Source of the DNA: Alistipes sp. | GTDB lineage: Bacteria > Bacteroidota > Bacteroidia > Bacteroidales > Rikenellaceae | Assembly (NCBI GenBank): GCA_017547175.1 | Contig: JAFYQI010000003.1 | Span: 1-64,000 of the forward strand | Direction of reading: 5' to 3' | Length of the DNA stretch: 64,000 bases | Shown: positions 44,401 through 52,142 of the stretch, in pieces | How positions within the stretch are numbered: the first letter of the stretch is position 1 | How the letters are laid out: every line of letters starts with the position of its first letter | Notes under the pieces: model-generated | Told to the model about the DNA's origin: nothing | Seen by the model: only the letters and a program-made list of their open reading frames with translations | The model's database searches: none | Translations under genes and position numbers: made by a program

Positions 44401-44769
44401 AATACAATAGCCGTTGCCACTGAAATTTTTCAGTGCCGTCAAAGCAGCCGTACGCTGCACCACCCCCTGCGGATCCTCGGCTCCATAGGCGGCCGATCGT
44501 TTGTAGGAGGATGGGAAGAAGTAGACCTGCGTTTCGTCGAGCAGGTTGTAGAGGTCGTTCATCAGATAGGCTGCCGCATCGCGATCGTCGGCCACAAAGA
44601 CATGAACGCCGCCCAGGCGATTAATCGCCCCGGCCGCATAGAACGAAAGAGCCCCACCGACCAACTCATTGAGATGGACGGTAGAACCCTTTGTCTTAAG
44701 CGTGCGACACAACTTGGCCAGGGGTTTGGACTCGGCCACCAGTTGTGCCATCTGTTCGCGTGCAGTCAC
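41437..44769 (-). CDS. mfd: Transcription-repair coupling factor Mfd
   Basis: 1110 residues. Mfd displaces RNA polymerase stalled at DNA lesions and recruits UvrA. N-terminal UvrB-like domains (to ~350), the RNA-polymerase-interacting domain with LRPGDYVVHLDHGVGRF (~435-450), and the helicase modules follow: Walker A CGDVGFGKTEVAIR (~595), DEEQ box IDEEQKFGV, motif VI HQLRGRVGRSDKRGFCY. A C-terminal TRCF domain binds and masks the UvrA site. The likely start is GTG at 44769; an ATG at 44751 is an alternative. It lies 21 bases after rng. Confidence 0.97.
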   Translation of the reverse strand: MTAREQMAQLVAESKPLAKLCRTLKTKGSTVHLNELVGGALSFYAAGAINRLGGVHVFVADDRDAAAYLMNDLYNLLDETQVYFFPSSYKRSAAYGAEDPQGVVQRTAALTALKNFSGNGYCILCTYPEALSERVTDSVNLEQSTLKVAVGDELSIDALEQALVEVGFTRVDFVYEPGQYSVRGGLVDVFSYAENKPYRIDFFGDEVDSIRRFEISSQLSADRLERVAIVPDLQNRAGGESRVSLARFVGADATWWFYDADQLLRKVNDVRRRTLTDLEDPTSIDRLLTSRVGLLTDLESASMVMLRANLPERAVTDTIPFSTLPQPAFNKNFELLADDMIRNRQRGYRTFILSENKVQVERLENIFHQVGRGAAEVKAISTTLHEGFVDNDLRLCLYTDHQIFDRYRRYRINGEIKRDEQMTVAELNQLRPGDYVVHLDHGVGRFDGLVKIAENGKVHEAIKLVYRDGDVLFVNVHSLHRISRYKAGDSEPPKIHKLGSGAWQKLKAATKKAVKDISRQLIALYARRKASKGFAFSPDSYLQHELEASFQYEDTPDQHAAVEAVKRDMESSEPMDRLVCGDVGFGKTEVAIRAAFKAAVDGKQTAVLVPTTILALQHYRSFSERLRGLPVTIEYLNRTKTAKEVRQIREDLLSGKIDILIGTHKILGKQIEFRDLGLLIIDEEQKFGVAAKEKLTELAVSVDTLTLTATPIPRTLQFSLMGSRDLSVISTPPPNRRPIQTESHVFSEEIIRDAIEQELSRDGQVYFVHNRVEDLMTIQGLITRLCPKARVGVGHGKMPAEKLEKLIMDFIYGEFDVLLSTTIVENGIDIANANTIIINNAQNFGLSDLHQLRGRVGRSDKRGFCYLLSPPDELLSSDARRRLRAIEEFSELGSGFNIAMQDLDIRGAGNLLGAEQSGFIADIGFETYQKILNEAIAELRNEGLDVSQLGDQEREVVNQLSFIDDAHIDIQVEASFPDSYVQQQAERLKLYRELDSIKDETALQAFAARLEDRFGRLPRATEELLNVVRLRREAVRLGMERVKVKNGLMIIHFVGDESSPYYKSEIFRTLLQKIMQKPDRFVLKQHNNRLGLTVRGVKDVEDGYKILQQL

Positions 44770-44790
44770 CTTCTTGAAATGATGCTTCGA

Positions 44791-46347
44791 CTATTTTTTA
44801 ATCAGTTCGTTGTCGCGTTTGTCGTGGTAATGGATCTCGATCATACCCATCGACTGATCCTCCACCACCTCAATCTTGGCACGGTATTTCCACTGCCAAC
44901 GCATGCGCAACGAAATCAAACCTCGCTTGAGGAAGGCCGCCACATAGGGGCTGACCACCAACTTAATGTACTTATGGCCACGATCGAGCGTCAGGAGTGA
45001 GAGCTGATTCTCAATCTTCTTGTCCAACAGCACCGTCGGCTCCACCTTGCCGCTACCCTGACACGTCGGGCAGACATCCGAGACATCCTCGATGGCCAAC
45101 GGACGCACACGCTGACGCGTAATCTGCATCAGGCCAAATTTCGTCAGCGGCAGAATCGTATGTTTAGCCTTATCGGTAGCCATCAGGCGGGTCATCTCAT
45201 CGTAGAGCGCCGTCTTGTTGGCCGTCTTATGCAGGTCGATAAAATCGACGATGACAATGCCACCCATATCGCGCAAACGCAACTGACGGGCAATCTCCTT
45301 GGCAGCTGCCAGGTTTACCTCCATGGCAGTCTGCTCCTGATTATCCTCGGCCTTCGTGCGGTTACCCGAATTGACATCGATCACATTCATCGCCTCCGTA
45401 CGCTCGATAATGAGGTAGGCACCACGCTTCAGCGACACATACTTGGCAAAGAGCGACTTGATCTGCTTCGAGATATCGAAGTTATCGAAGATGGGCACCT
45501 GACCCTTGTAGAGCTTCACGATCTTCTCCATTGAGGGGTCGATCTCATGCACATAGCCCTTAATCTCCTTGAACAGCTCCTCATCATTGACGGCAATCTG
45601 CGAGAAGGAGCCGTTGAGCGAGTCGCGGATAATGGTATTGGCACGACTCATCTCATTCATCAGTTGACCAGGGGCGGTGGGTGACTTCTTGCGAATCATA
45701 CCGCAGGTCTTCCACCAACGGTCCAACTGCTGGCGCAGATCGCGTTCGATCTCCTCGTCGGTAGCCTCTACAGCCGCCGTACGGATGATGACACCGAAAT
45801 TTTTAGGCAACACGTTCTGTGCAATACGCTTCAGACGACGCTTCTCCTCCGTCGAGCGAATCTTCTGCGAGAGGAACACCTTCTGCGAGAAGGGGACCAG
45901 CACCACGTTGCGACCGGCCAACGAGACCTCAGCCGTCAGGCGCGGGCCCTTGGTCGAGATGGCCTCCTTGGCCACCTGAACCATCACCAACTGACCCACC
46001 TGCAGGTAGGAGGCAATCTTGCCACCCTTCTCGACAGGCTCTTCGAGCTTCATCGTATCGACACGCAGGCCACGCTTACCGGGCTGAAACGACGATACGA
46101 GCTTCTGCAACGAGGGGAAGTGGTTTCCGAGGTCGGAGTAGTGGATAAAGGCATCCTTTTCATGCCCTATATTGACAAATGCCGCGTTCAGGCCCGGCAT
46201 AATTTTACGCACTTTGCCCAGATAGATATCTCCAACGGCGAAACCGGTCTGGCACTGCTCCTTATTGAGCTCGACCAGCACCTTGTCTTCGCACAGCGCA
46301 ATCTGGATCTCGGCAGGCGTGACATTAACAATTAATTCACGATTCAT
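44791..46347 (-). CDS. rng: Ribonuclease G/E
   Basis: 518 residues, an RNase G-type endonuclease. An S1 domain (~35-130; GDIYLGKVRKIMPGLNAAFVNIG, DAFIHYSD) precedes the catalytic DNase-I-like core with acidic metal ligands in MNVIDVNSGNRTK and GGIVIVDFIDL. A zinc-link CPTCQGSGKV lies near residue 425. There is no long RNase E scaffold tail. It cuts single-stranded RNA in rRNA maturation and mRNA decay. The ATG at 46347 (MNRELIVNVT) matches the family start; the frame from 46404 adds 19 unlike residues. It heads the cluster leading to mfd and coaX. Confidence 0.95.
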   Translation of the reverse strand: MNRELIVNVTPAEIQIALCEDKVLVELNKEQCQTGFAVGDIYLGKVRKIMPGLNAAFVNIGHEKDAFIHYSDLGNHFPSLQKLVSSFQPGKRGLRVDTMKLEEPVEKGGKIASYLQVGQLVMVQVAKEAISTKGPRLTAEVSLAGRNVVLVPFSQKVFLSQKIRSTEEKRRLKRIAQNVLPKNFGVIIRTAAVEATDEEIERDLRQQLDRWWKTCGMIRKKSPTAPGQLMNEMSRANTIIRDSLNGSFSQIAVNDEELFKEIKGYVHEIDPSMEKIVKLYKGQVPIFDNFDISKQIKSLFAKYVSLKRGAYLIIERTEAMNVIDVNSGNRTKAEDNQEQTAMEVNLAAAKEIARQLRLRDMGGIVIVDFIDLHKTANKTALYDEMTRLMATDKAKHTILPLTKFGLMQITRQRVRPLAIEDVSDVCPTCQGSGKVEPTVLLDKKIENQLSLLTLDRGHKYIKLVVSPYVAAFLKRGLISLRMRWQWKYRAKIEVVEDQSMGMIEIHYHDKRDNELIKK

Positions 46348-46629
46348 AGGTAGGTGGGGCAAAGCCCCTATATTGAGGATCGGTATCAAAAGCACACCGA
46401 TCAAAAAAAATATATACGACCGTTTTTGAGCAAACGAAAGTATCGGTCAAACTTTCAAGGCTTCATCCGTCACCTCTTCAAAGAGGCAGCCGACGGCGTT
46501 AATTTTCACCACGCGCGGACTTCTCAACCACCTGAAGCAGAACGCACTGCATCTCAGCGCACGCGCCTACGGGCCATCAGGCTACATGGGCAAAAGAACT
46601 ATCTTCCGCATTATGGATCTTAAATAGGT
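46348..46629. other. Gene-free stretch between rng and the COX24-like gene
   Basis: The start of the rng transcript must lie here, but no convincing TAnnTTTG is seen. A plus-strand 89-codon frame (46354-46623) has no recognisable family; I treat it as chance or a relic. Confidence 0.4.
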
Positions 46630-46660
46630 AAAGGTAAAGGACTTGAAGCCCTTTACCTTT
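46630..46660 (-). terminator. Hairpin after the COX24-like gene
   Basis: AAAGGTAAAGG (46630-46640) pairs with CCTTTACCTTT (46650-46660). It lies 25 bases after the stop; the T-run is weak. Confidence 0.6.
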
Positions 46661-46685
46661 ATCCTTTGCAAGGCATGCTACCCTA

Positions 46686-46778
46686 CTACTTGTTCTTCTT
46701 GTGACGATTCTTGCGAAGACGCTTCTTACGCTTGTGGGTAGCCATCTTATGACGCTTATGCTTCTTTCCGTTGGGCAT
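46686..46778 (-). CDS. COX24/AURKAIP1-like 30-residue basic ribosomal protein
   Basis: 30 residues, starting MPNGKKHKRHKMATHKRKKR and continuing with Lys/Arg/His/Asn to the TAG stop. Nearly every residue is Lys, Arg or His. The sequence matches the tiny Bacteroidetes proteins annotated as AURKAIP1/COX24 domain proteins, related to mitochondrial mS38, so a small-subunit ribosome role is likely. It is too short for most gene callers. It starts 27 bases after the HU gene and shares its transcript. A hairpin follows. Confidence 0.85.
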   Translation of the reverse strand: MPNGKKHKRHKMATHKRKKRLRKNRHKKNK

Positions 46779-46805
46779 AGTCTTGATGTTTTAATGGTTA
46801 GACAA

Positions 46806-47078
46806 TTATTTTACCTTGGCTGCGAAGCTCTTAGCGGGCTTGAAAGCCGGAATGTTGTGTTCGGGAATCGTAATGGTCGTATTCTTCGAAATGTTACGAG
46901 CCACCTTCGTAGCACGCTTCTTGATGATGAAGCTACCAAAGCCGCGGAGATAAACATTGTTACCGCTCTCCATCGAGTTCTTTACGCTCTCCATGAAAGC
47001 CTCAACGATGGCCATAACCTGCACCTTCTCTACGCCGGTGTTCTTAGCGATTTCGCTAACGATATCTGCCTTTGTCAT
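46806..47078 (-). CDS. HU-family DNA-binding protein
   Basis: 90 residues, normal HU/IHF length. MTKADIVSEIAKNTGVEKVQV forms the helical N-terminus. The beta-arm region contains VYLRGFGSFIIKKRATKVARN, matching the HU signature, and the proline-bearing arm tip is IPEHNIPAFKPAKSF. It bends and compacts DNA. Its own promoter lies ~45 bases upstream (TTG-N20-TATATTTG). The COX24-like gene follows in the same direction. Confidence 0.96.
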   Translation of the reverse strand: MTKADIVSEIAKNTGVEKVQVMAIVEAFMESVKNSMESGNNVYLRGFGSFIIKKRATKVARNISKNTTITIPEHNIPAFKPAKSFAAKVK

Positions 47079-47124
47079 ATCTTTATTGTATATTAAATTA
47101 AGTATTTAGCTCTTTTTGAGTTTG

Positions 47125-47155
47125 CAAATATACACTTAATTTGCATATCCGCCAA
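47125..47155 (-). promoter_or_regulatory. Promoter of the HU gene
   Basis: Minus strand: TTG (47155-47153), 20 bases, TATATTTG (47132-47125). Confidence 0.8.
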
Positions 47156-47164
47156 CTTTCCATC

Positions 47165-47217
47165 AAAAAAAATTGCACGCTAATTTTCACCCACTTATCG
47201 TCGAAGGGTAAAATTAG
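47165..47217 (-). terminator. Terminator of the porX-tsaE-SRPBCC operon
   Basis: CTAATTTT(c)ACCC (47180-47192) pairs with GGGTAAAATTAG (47206-47217). On the minus strand a long T-run begins a few bases later. It lies 30 bases after the SRPBCC stop. Confidence 0.7.
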
Positions 47218-47247
47218 AGTCTTCGTTTGCACTTTGGCAACGAAAGG

Positions 47248-47643
47248 CTATCGCATGGCACCTGCGATGCCGTCAGCAATCTGATCAAGCGCACCTTGGA
47301 GCTTCGACCCGATAAGCATCTTCATCATCATATTCAGCTCGGCGTGCAACACCAGGCGCAGGCGCGTATCGAACGCATCCACCTTATGGATCTGAATCCA
47401 GAAGGCAAAATCCATCGGCACACCGTCACCGATGATCTTCACATGTTTCGGCTCTACACGCTCATCCATCAACAGACGCACCGTAAAGCCTTTTGCCTTG
47501 AACGAACAGGTCAGCTCCGTGGCCTCCCAATCCTCCACGCGCCCCTGAAGCGCCGGAGTCAAATTATCGAAACGGCTGATTACCTGGTAAATCTGCTCGG
47601 CAGGACGCAGGATCTGCACCTGTTTTGATACATATTCTTGCAT
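47248..47643 (-). CDS. SRPBCC-fold protein
   Basis: 131 residues. MQEYVSKQVQILRPAEQIYQVISRFDNL is the typical opening strand and helix of the START/SRPBCC fold, and the end (LHAELNMMMKMLIGSKLQGALDQIADGIA) gives the long C-terminal helix that closes the ligand cavity. These proteins bind small hydrophobic ligands or act as cyclases or chaperones; no catalytic residue is evident. It is the last gene of the porX-tsaE operon, 39 bases after tsaE. Function unknown. Confidence 0.8.
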   Translation of the reverse strand: MQEYVSKQVQILRPAEQIYQVISRFDNLTPALQGRVEDWEATELTCSFKAKGFTVRLLMDERVEPKHVKIIGDGVPMDFAFWIQIHKVDAFDTRLRLVLHAELNMMMKMLIGSKLQGALDQIADGIAGAMR

Positions 47644-47682
47644 GGTATTCCTCTTTATTTTATAATAAGGTATGTGTGTTCG

Positions 47683-48099
47683 TTAAGCGATCGTAAAGGT
47701 ACGCTCCTCGGGGCCATCGACCGTGATACGCACCTCGACCAGCTCCTCGGGAAGCAGCCCCTCGATCTTTTCGGGCCACTCGACAAAGCACAAATCGCCC
47801 GAATAGAAGTACTCCTCGTAACCCAAATCAAAGGCCTCGCGTTCATCCTCGATGCGGTAGAAATCGAAGTGGAATATGCGCTCACCGGCACCCCCTTCGT
47901 ACTGATTCACCAGCGCAAAGGTGGGACTCGTCACCTGATCACAAGCACCGAGCACTTCGGCAACCGAACGGATGAGGGTTGTCTTTCCGGCTCCCATCTC
48001 ACCACGCAGCGCAACTACCGTGCGCCCGTCGAGCGACGAAAGCAACTCTTCGGCCACTTCGCGCAACTCGTTTTCGCTATTTATATGAATGGTTTTCAT
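47683..48099 (-). CDS. tsaE: tRNA threonylcarbamoyladenosine synthesis ATPase TsaE
   Basis: 138 residues. TsaE is the small ATPase that, with TsaB and TsaD, makes t6A37 on ANN-decoding tRNAs. Walker A is LRGEMGAGKTTLIRS near 33, followed by VTSPTFALVNQYEGG and FHFDFYRIEDEREAFDLGYEEYF. The conserved Trp of the family is in CFVEWPEKIEGLLP. The ATG at 48099 gives the normal length and starts four bases after the porX stop. Confidence 0.95.
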   Translation of the reverse strand: MKTIHINSENELREVAEELLSSLDGRTVVALRGEMGAGKTTLIRSVAEVLGACDQVTSPTFALVNQYEGGAGERIFHFDFYRIEDEREAFDLGYEEYFYSGDLCFVEWPEKIEGLLPEELVEVRITVDGPEERTFTIA

Positions 48100-48103
48100 C
48101 TTT

Positions 48104-49660
48104 TTATCGTTGCTGTTTGGGTTTGAGAACAATATAAGGCACGATCATTTCCTCCATCGAGATACCGCCGTGCTGGAACGTATTGCGATAGTAACGCACA
48201 AAGCGATTGGCGTCGTTGTTGTAGACAAAGAAATCGCTGTTGTAGGCAAAGATATAGCTCGACGAGATGTTTCCGGCGGGCAACTGAATATCTTCGGGAC
48301 GTTGCACCTCGTAGACTTCGCGCGCATTGTATTGCAGGTTGCGACCCGTCTTGTAGCGCAGGTTGGCCGAGGTTTCACGGTCGCCCGTCACGCGTACGGG
48401 GTTATCGACACGGATCGTACCGTGGTCCGAAGTAATGATGACCGTGTGTCCCTTCTCGGCAAGCAGTTTGAGGATCGTGTAGAGATCCGAATGTTCGAAC
48501 CACGAACGGGTCAGCGAGCGGAAGGCAGCCTCGTTCTCAGTCAATTCGCGCACCACGTCGGTCTCTGTACGGGCATGCGAAAGGATATCGAGGAAGTTAT
48601 AGACGATGACCGAGAAGTCGGCCTCATAGATCCGACGGATATTTTCGACCAGCTTGCGGCCCTGCTCGGGACGCACCAACTTATCGAAAGTCATCTTCCA
48701 CGTCTTTCCACTCTGGGCCATCAGGCGACGCAGGAACTCCTCCTCGTATTGGTTTTTACCCCCCTCTTCATTATCATTGAGCCACTTATTGGGCATCAGG
48801 CGATCGATAGCCAGCGGCATCAGACCGGCGAAAAGGGCATTACGGGCATATTGGGTAGCCGTGGGCAGAATGGCGCAATAGAAATCATCGACCGACACAT
48901 CGTAGTAGCCGCGCAACATCGACGAGATGGCGCGCCACTGGTCGTAACGGAAGTTGTCGATCAACAACAACGTCGTCTTTTCGTGCTCCTCCACGACAGG
49001 AAAGATCGTCGAACGCATCAGCGTATGCGACATGGCAGGGGTATCGTCCGCACGATGGTTGATCCACTGGTAGTAGTTGCGGCGGACAAATTTCGAAAAG
49101 GCTTGATTGGCCTCATTCTTTTGGTACGCAAGAATCTCTTTGACACTTTGGTCAGACGAACCCTCCAATTCGATCTCCCACCCCGTCAGGCGGCGGTAGA
49201 GCGCGCACCAATCCTGGAACGTATCGGCCATCTGCAACGATGTGGCGAGTCGGCCAAACTCCGACCGATAGTCAGCCGTTGTCTGCTCGGTAACAAGCTG
49301 TTGCTGGTGCACATTCTTCTTGATCGAGAGCAGCACCTGATTCGGATTGACAGGTTTGATGAGGTAGTCGGCAATCTTTGAGCCAATGGCTTTATTCATG
49401 ATATTCTCTTCCTCGCTCTTCGTGACCATAATCACGGGGGTCGTCGGACGGATCTCTTTGATCTTGGGCAGCGTCTCCAACCCCGTCATGCCGGGCATCA
49501 TCTCATCCAGGATAATCAGATCATACGCCTCCTCGGCGGCCATGTCGATTGCATCATAGCCGTTGTTGCAGGTATCCACCTCGTAACCCTTCTGTTTGAG
49601 GAACAAAAGATGGGGTTTGAGGAGTTCGACCTCGTCATCTACCCAAAGAATCTTCACCAT
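48104..49660 (-). CDS. porX: PorX-type response regulator with PglZ/alkaline phosphatase domain
   Basis: 518 residues, the length of Porphyromonas PorX. A CheY-like receiver comes first (residues 1-~120; acidic pair Asp8/Asp9, phospho-acceptor Asp52 in LIILDEMMPG, Lys in VTKSEEE). A helical linker leads to a PglZ alkaline-phosphatase-superfamily domain (~200-515) with zinc-site motifs LLLIDNFRYDQWR, LPTATQYARNALF and ITSDHGTIRV. PorX controls the type IX secretion system where present and has phosphodiesterase activity on cyclic oligonucleotides. No PorY-type sensor or T9SS gene is in this window. It heads the tsaE operon. The ATG at 49660 starts MVKILWVDDE. Confidence 0.93.
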   Translation of the reverse strand: MVKILWVDDEVELLKPHLLFLKQKGYEVDTCNNGYDAIDMAAEEAYDLIILDEMMPGMTGLETLPKIKEIRPTTPVIMVTKSEEENIMNKAIGSKIADYLIKPVNPNQVLLSIKKNVHQQQLVTEQTTADYRSEFGRLATSLQMADTFQDWCALYRRLTGWEIELEGSSDQSVKEILAYQKNEANQAFSKFVRRNYYQWINHRADDTPAMSHTLMRSTIFPVVEEHEKTTLLLIDNFRYDQWRAISSMLRGYYDVSVDDFYCAILPTATQYARNALFAGLMPLAIDRLMPNKWLNDNEEGGKNQYEEEFLRRLMAQSGKTWKMTFDKLVRPEQGRKLVENIRRIYEADFSVIVYNFLDILSHARTETDVVRELTENEAAFRSLTRSWFEHSDLYTILKLLAEKGHTVIITSDHGTIRVDNPVRVTGDRETSANLRYKTGRNLQYNAREVYEVQRPEDIQLPAGNISSSYIFAYNSDFFVYNNDANRFVRYYRNTFQHGGISMEEMIVPYIVLKPKQQR

Positions 49661-49681
49661 ATCGCACTCAAATTTCAAATA

Positions 49682-49711
49682 CAAAAGTAGTTATTTTTCT
49701 TTCAAACGCAA
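49682..49711 (-). promoter_or_regulatory. Promoter of porX
   Basis: Minus strand: TTG (49711-49709), 19 bases, TACTTTTG (49689-49682). Confidence 0.75.
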
Positions 49712-49832
49712 AATAGAGGCCGTTTATTGAGTGAAGCGCATGGTTCCGCCTCCGAAAGTTGGTGCCGATGGGTAGCACCAATCATCTGTTGCGATAGTTT
49801 GGAGCACGATTTACACCTGCTCGCCCTCCTCT

Positions 49833-51056
49833 CTACGCCTGCCAAGGCATCGAAAGTCGATTGAGCTGCTCCGAGAGGCGATTCATCTCCCGATCGAGGT
49901 GCGCACGTGTGACGGTTGCATAGATCTGCGTGGTGCGGATCGAAGTGTGGCCCAAGAGCTTCGAGATGGTCTCGATCGGCATGCCGTTCGAGAGGGTGAC
50001 AGTCGTGGCAAAGGTGTGGCGCGCACAATGGAAGGTGACCGATTTGTGAATCTGCGCCGCTTGCATGAGGCGCGCCAAACAACGGTTGCACCAGCTATTG
50101 CTCGGCAGCGGAAAGATCACCTCGTCGAGCCCCTCAGGGGTATACTTCTGCAAAATGGCATGCGCCACATCGAGCAGGCGGACCTGCACCTGTGAGCCGG
50201 TTTTTCGGCGCGTTGTCTCGATCCAACGATGGTCGCCAAATCGGGTAATCTGCCGGCGTGTCAACTGTTTCAGATCGACAAACGAAAGTCCCGTAAAACA
50301 GCTAAAGAGGAAGGCGTCGCGCACAAGGGTGAGCGAAGGGGTGCAAGGGGTGAGTTCCATAAAGCGCCTGATCTCCGACTCAGTCAGACAGGTGCGATGC
50401 ACATGCTCGTTGCGCAACCGATAGTCGGCAAAGGGGTTGTGTGCAAGGGCTCCCTGGCGGTGAGCGTGACTCAACAGGTGTTTCAACGCCGTAAGATAGA
50501 CCCATGCCGTATTTTTTCGGCGGCCCGACTCACGCAGCAGGTAGGCATGAAACTCGACCACAAAGGGGCGGTTGACCTCGTAGAGCTGGATTTCGGAGCG
50601 TTGATAGCGGTGTGCGAGAAAATGCTCGAGATGGTGGAGCACGCTTTGGTACTTGTAGAGGGTCGAGCGCGAACGTGTAACCCCCACTTGGCGGCTAAAC
50701 TGCTCGTTGTGGCGACGAAAGAGGGCAATTAATCCCTCGCGCCGCATGTGGGTACACATAAAATGATCGCGCACCTCGGAGGCTGTTGCCACACCACGAC
50801 TTGTGATCAGTTCGCGATAGCTCTTCTCGAGCCCGAGTCGTATGCCATCAAGTTCGCGATTGATGCGCACATACTCGAGCGAACGCCCGACGACGCGGTT
50901 CTGATCCACATCCCACGCAGACGGAGGGATGGCAAGACGTGTGGAGAATTGGCACCTTCGGCCATTGACCGTTACACGACCCATGATTGCAGCTGTTCCA
51001 TCGCGCAGCAAGGCACTACGCTTGATGTAAAACAACACTTTACAGGTGTTTTTCAT
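49833..51056 (-). CDS. Tyrosine recombinase (site-specific integrase), IntDOT-like
   Basis: 407 residues. An arm-binding-like N-terminus (VLFYIKRSALLRDGTAAI), a SAM-like core-binding domain (~105-210) and a catalytic domain (~220-400). Catalytic residues visible are Lys285 (TTRRKTG), His343 and Arg346 (FHCARHTF), His370 (LLGHTSI) and the nucleophile Tyr379 (TQIYATV). The first catalytic Arg (box I, TGLR) is Ser258 here (FTGLSFVDL), as I recall for CTnDOT integrase. No excisionase, mobilisation or phage gene is adjacent, and no att site is evident. It lies between porX and the SusCD operon and is read away from the latter. Confidence 0.93.
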   Translation of the reverse strand: MKNTCKVLFYIKRSALLRDGTAAIMGRVTVNGRRCQFSTRLAIPPSAWDVDQNRVVGRSLEYVRINRELDGIRLGLEKSYRELITSRGVATASEVRDHFMCTHMRREGLIALFRRHNEQFSRQVGVTRSRSTLYKYQSVLHHLEHFLAHRYQRSEIQLYEVNRPFVVEFHAYLLRESGRRKNTAWVYLTALKHLLSHAHRQGALAHNPFADYRLRNEHVHRTCLTESEIRRFMELTPCTPSLTLVRDAFLFSCFTGLSFVDLKQLTRRQITRFGDHRWIETTRRKTGSQVQVRLLDVAHAILQKYTPEGLDEVIFPLPSNSWCNRCLARLMQAAQIHKSVTFHCARHTFATTVTLSNGMPIETISKLLGHTSIRTTQIYATVTRAHLDREMNRLSEQLNRLSMPWQA

Positions 51057-51190
51057 GATTGAAGTGGGTTTTTACGGGGTGCGACATTGCACCACCTCTA
51101 CGAAGTTACCCATATAAATTGAGAGTTGAAAGTGATAACACAACCCTTTATCGCTTTTATCGCCCTTCCCCTCGCTCTACCCACAAAAAA

Positions 51191-51216
51191 AACCGCTCCC
51201 CCGAAGGGAAGCGGTC
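51191..51216 (-). terminator. Terminator of the SusCD operon
   Basis: On the minus strand a GACCGCTTCCC stem pairs with the GGGGAGCGGT arm around a short loop, followed by eight T. It lies 26 bases after the operon's last stop. Confidence 0.85.
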
Positions 51217-51241
51217 TTGAAAAAGTAGAATAATCTAAAGA

Positions 51242-52117
51242 TTACTTCGGCATCACAATCTTGAAGAGACCCGACTGGTTACCATAGTAACCGAGAGCGG
51301 TACCCGTCATCTCGGGCATACCGATTGCAAGACCTTTCACCGGCCAGGTAATAACACCATTAACCAAGGTTCCGTTCTTCAACTGACCAAAGAAGAACTC
51401 ACCGTAACCCCAATCGAAGCCCATATACTGCGTCTCCATAACAACTGCATTGGGATCAGCAATATTGATGTACCACCAGTGAGTCTCCTCCTGATAGTCA
51501 CCCGGTTCATTATACGGATAGGTCGACGTATAGGCATTCTTAATGCAGAGGTAACCGGGCATCGACGAACGCGTCCACATTTCAACCTCCCACGTTACGC
51601 TGGGTGCGCCAAACAAACCAGTCATGAAATCATCCGTAATCTGACCCATACCGAGGTTCACCCACGACTCTACGTTCAGATCTAACGTATAGTAAACATG
51701 GCCGTTCAGCTGCGTATAGGGATCAAGATACTCATCACCCTCAAAAGTAATGGTCAGTTGGCGTGCGCCCTCGGGCTGACCCTCGTTGAACGTAATAGGC
51801 AACGTAGTCGTCGCAGCACCCTCAGCGAACTCGATCGTCTCAGGTACGTTGAAAATATCGTCCGTAGCTATTACCTTTACGGGAATCGAAGCTGCATCCG
51901 TACCATAAACACGGGCAACCTTCACATTAACCGTAGTCGTAGGAATCTCATTCGAAGCAAGCTCCAGCTCCGAGACATTCGACGCAACGAAATAAACCTG
52001 CTGGCAATCCTCCGCAGCGGGCTGTGCGGGCTGATACTCATCCTCCGAGCAAGCGGCAAAGCCGAATGCCACAGCGACCATCATCAACAAATAGGCATAT
52101 TTTTTCAGCATATTCAT
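51242..52117 (-). CDS. SusCD-associated surface lipoprotein
   Basis: 291 residues from the ATG at 52117 (MNMLKKYAYLLMM); the open frame can be extended three codons to a TTG. The lipobox is GFAACSED. The N-terminal domain (~30-125) has a Calx-beta-like or Ig-like strand pattern (VKVARVYGTDAASIPVKVIA, LTITFEGDEYL). The C-terminal half is rich in Trp, Tyr and Gly (THWWYINIADPNAVVME, QYMGFDWGYGEFFFG) and may bind a ligand. It lies 25 bases after susD, the usual place of SusE/SusF-type surface glycan-binding proteins. The sequence gives no further identity. Confidence 0.75.
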   Translation of the reverse strand: MNMLKKYAYLLMMVAVAFGFAACSEDEYQPAQPAAEDCQQVYFVASNVSELELASNEIPTTTVNVKVARVYGTDAASIPVKVIATDDIFNVPETIEFAEGAATTTLPITFNEGQPEGARQLTITFEGDEYLDPYTQLNGHVYYTLDLNVESWVNLGMGQITDDFMTGLFGAPSVTWEVEMWTRSSMPGYLCIKNAYTSTYPYNEPGDYQEETHWWYINIADPNAVVMETQYMGFDWGYGEFFFGQLKNGTLVNGVITWPVKGLAIGMPEMTGTALGYYGNQSGLFKIVMPK

Positions 52118-52142
52118 AATAGTCAATTTTATTAATTGTTAA

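Noticed and set aside
46354-46623. 89-codon plus-strand frame upstream of rng
   Set aside because: No recognisable domain. It lies in the promoter region of rng and is probably chance or a decayed relic.
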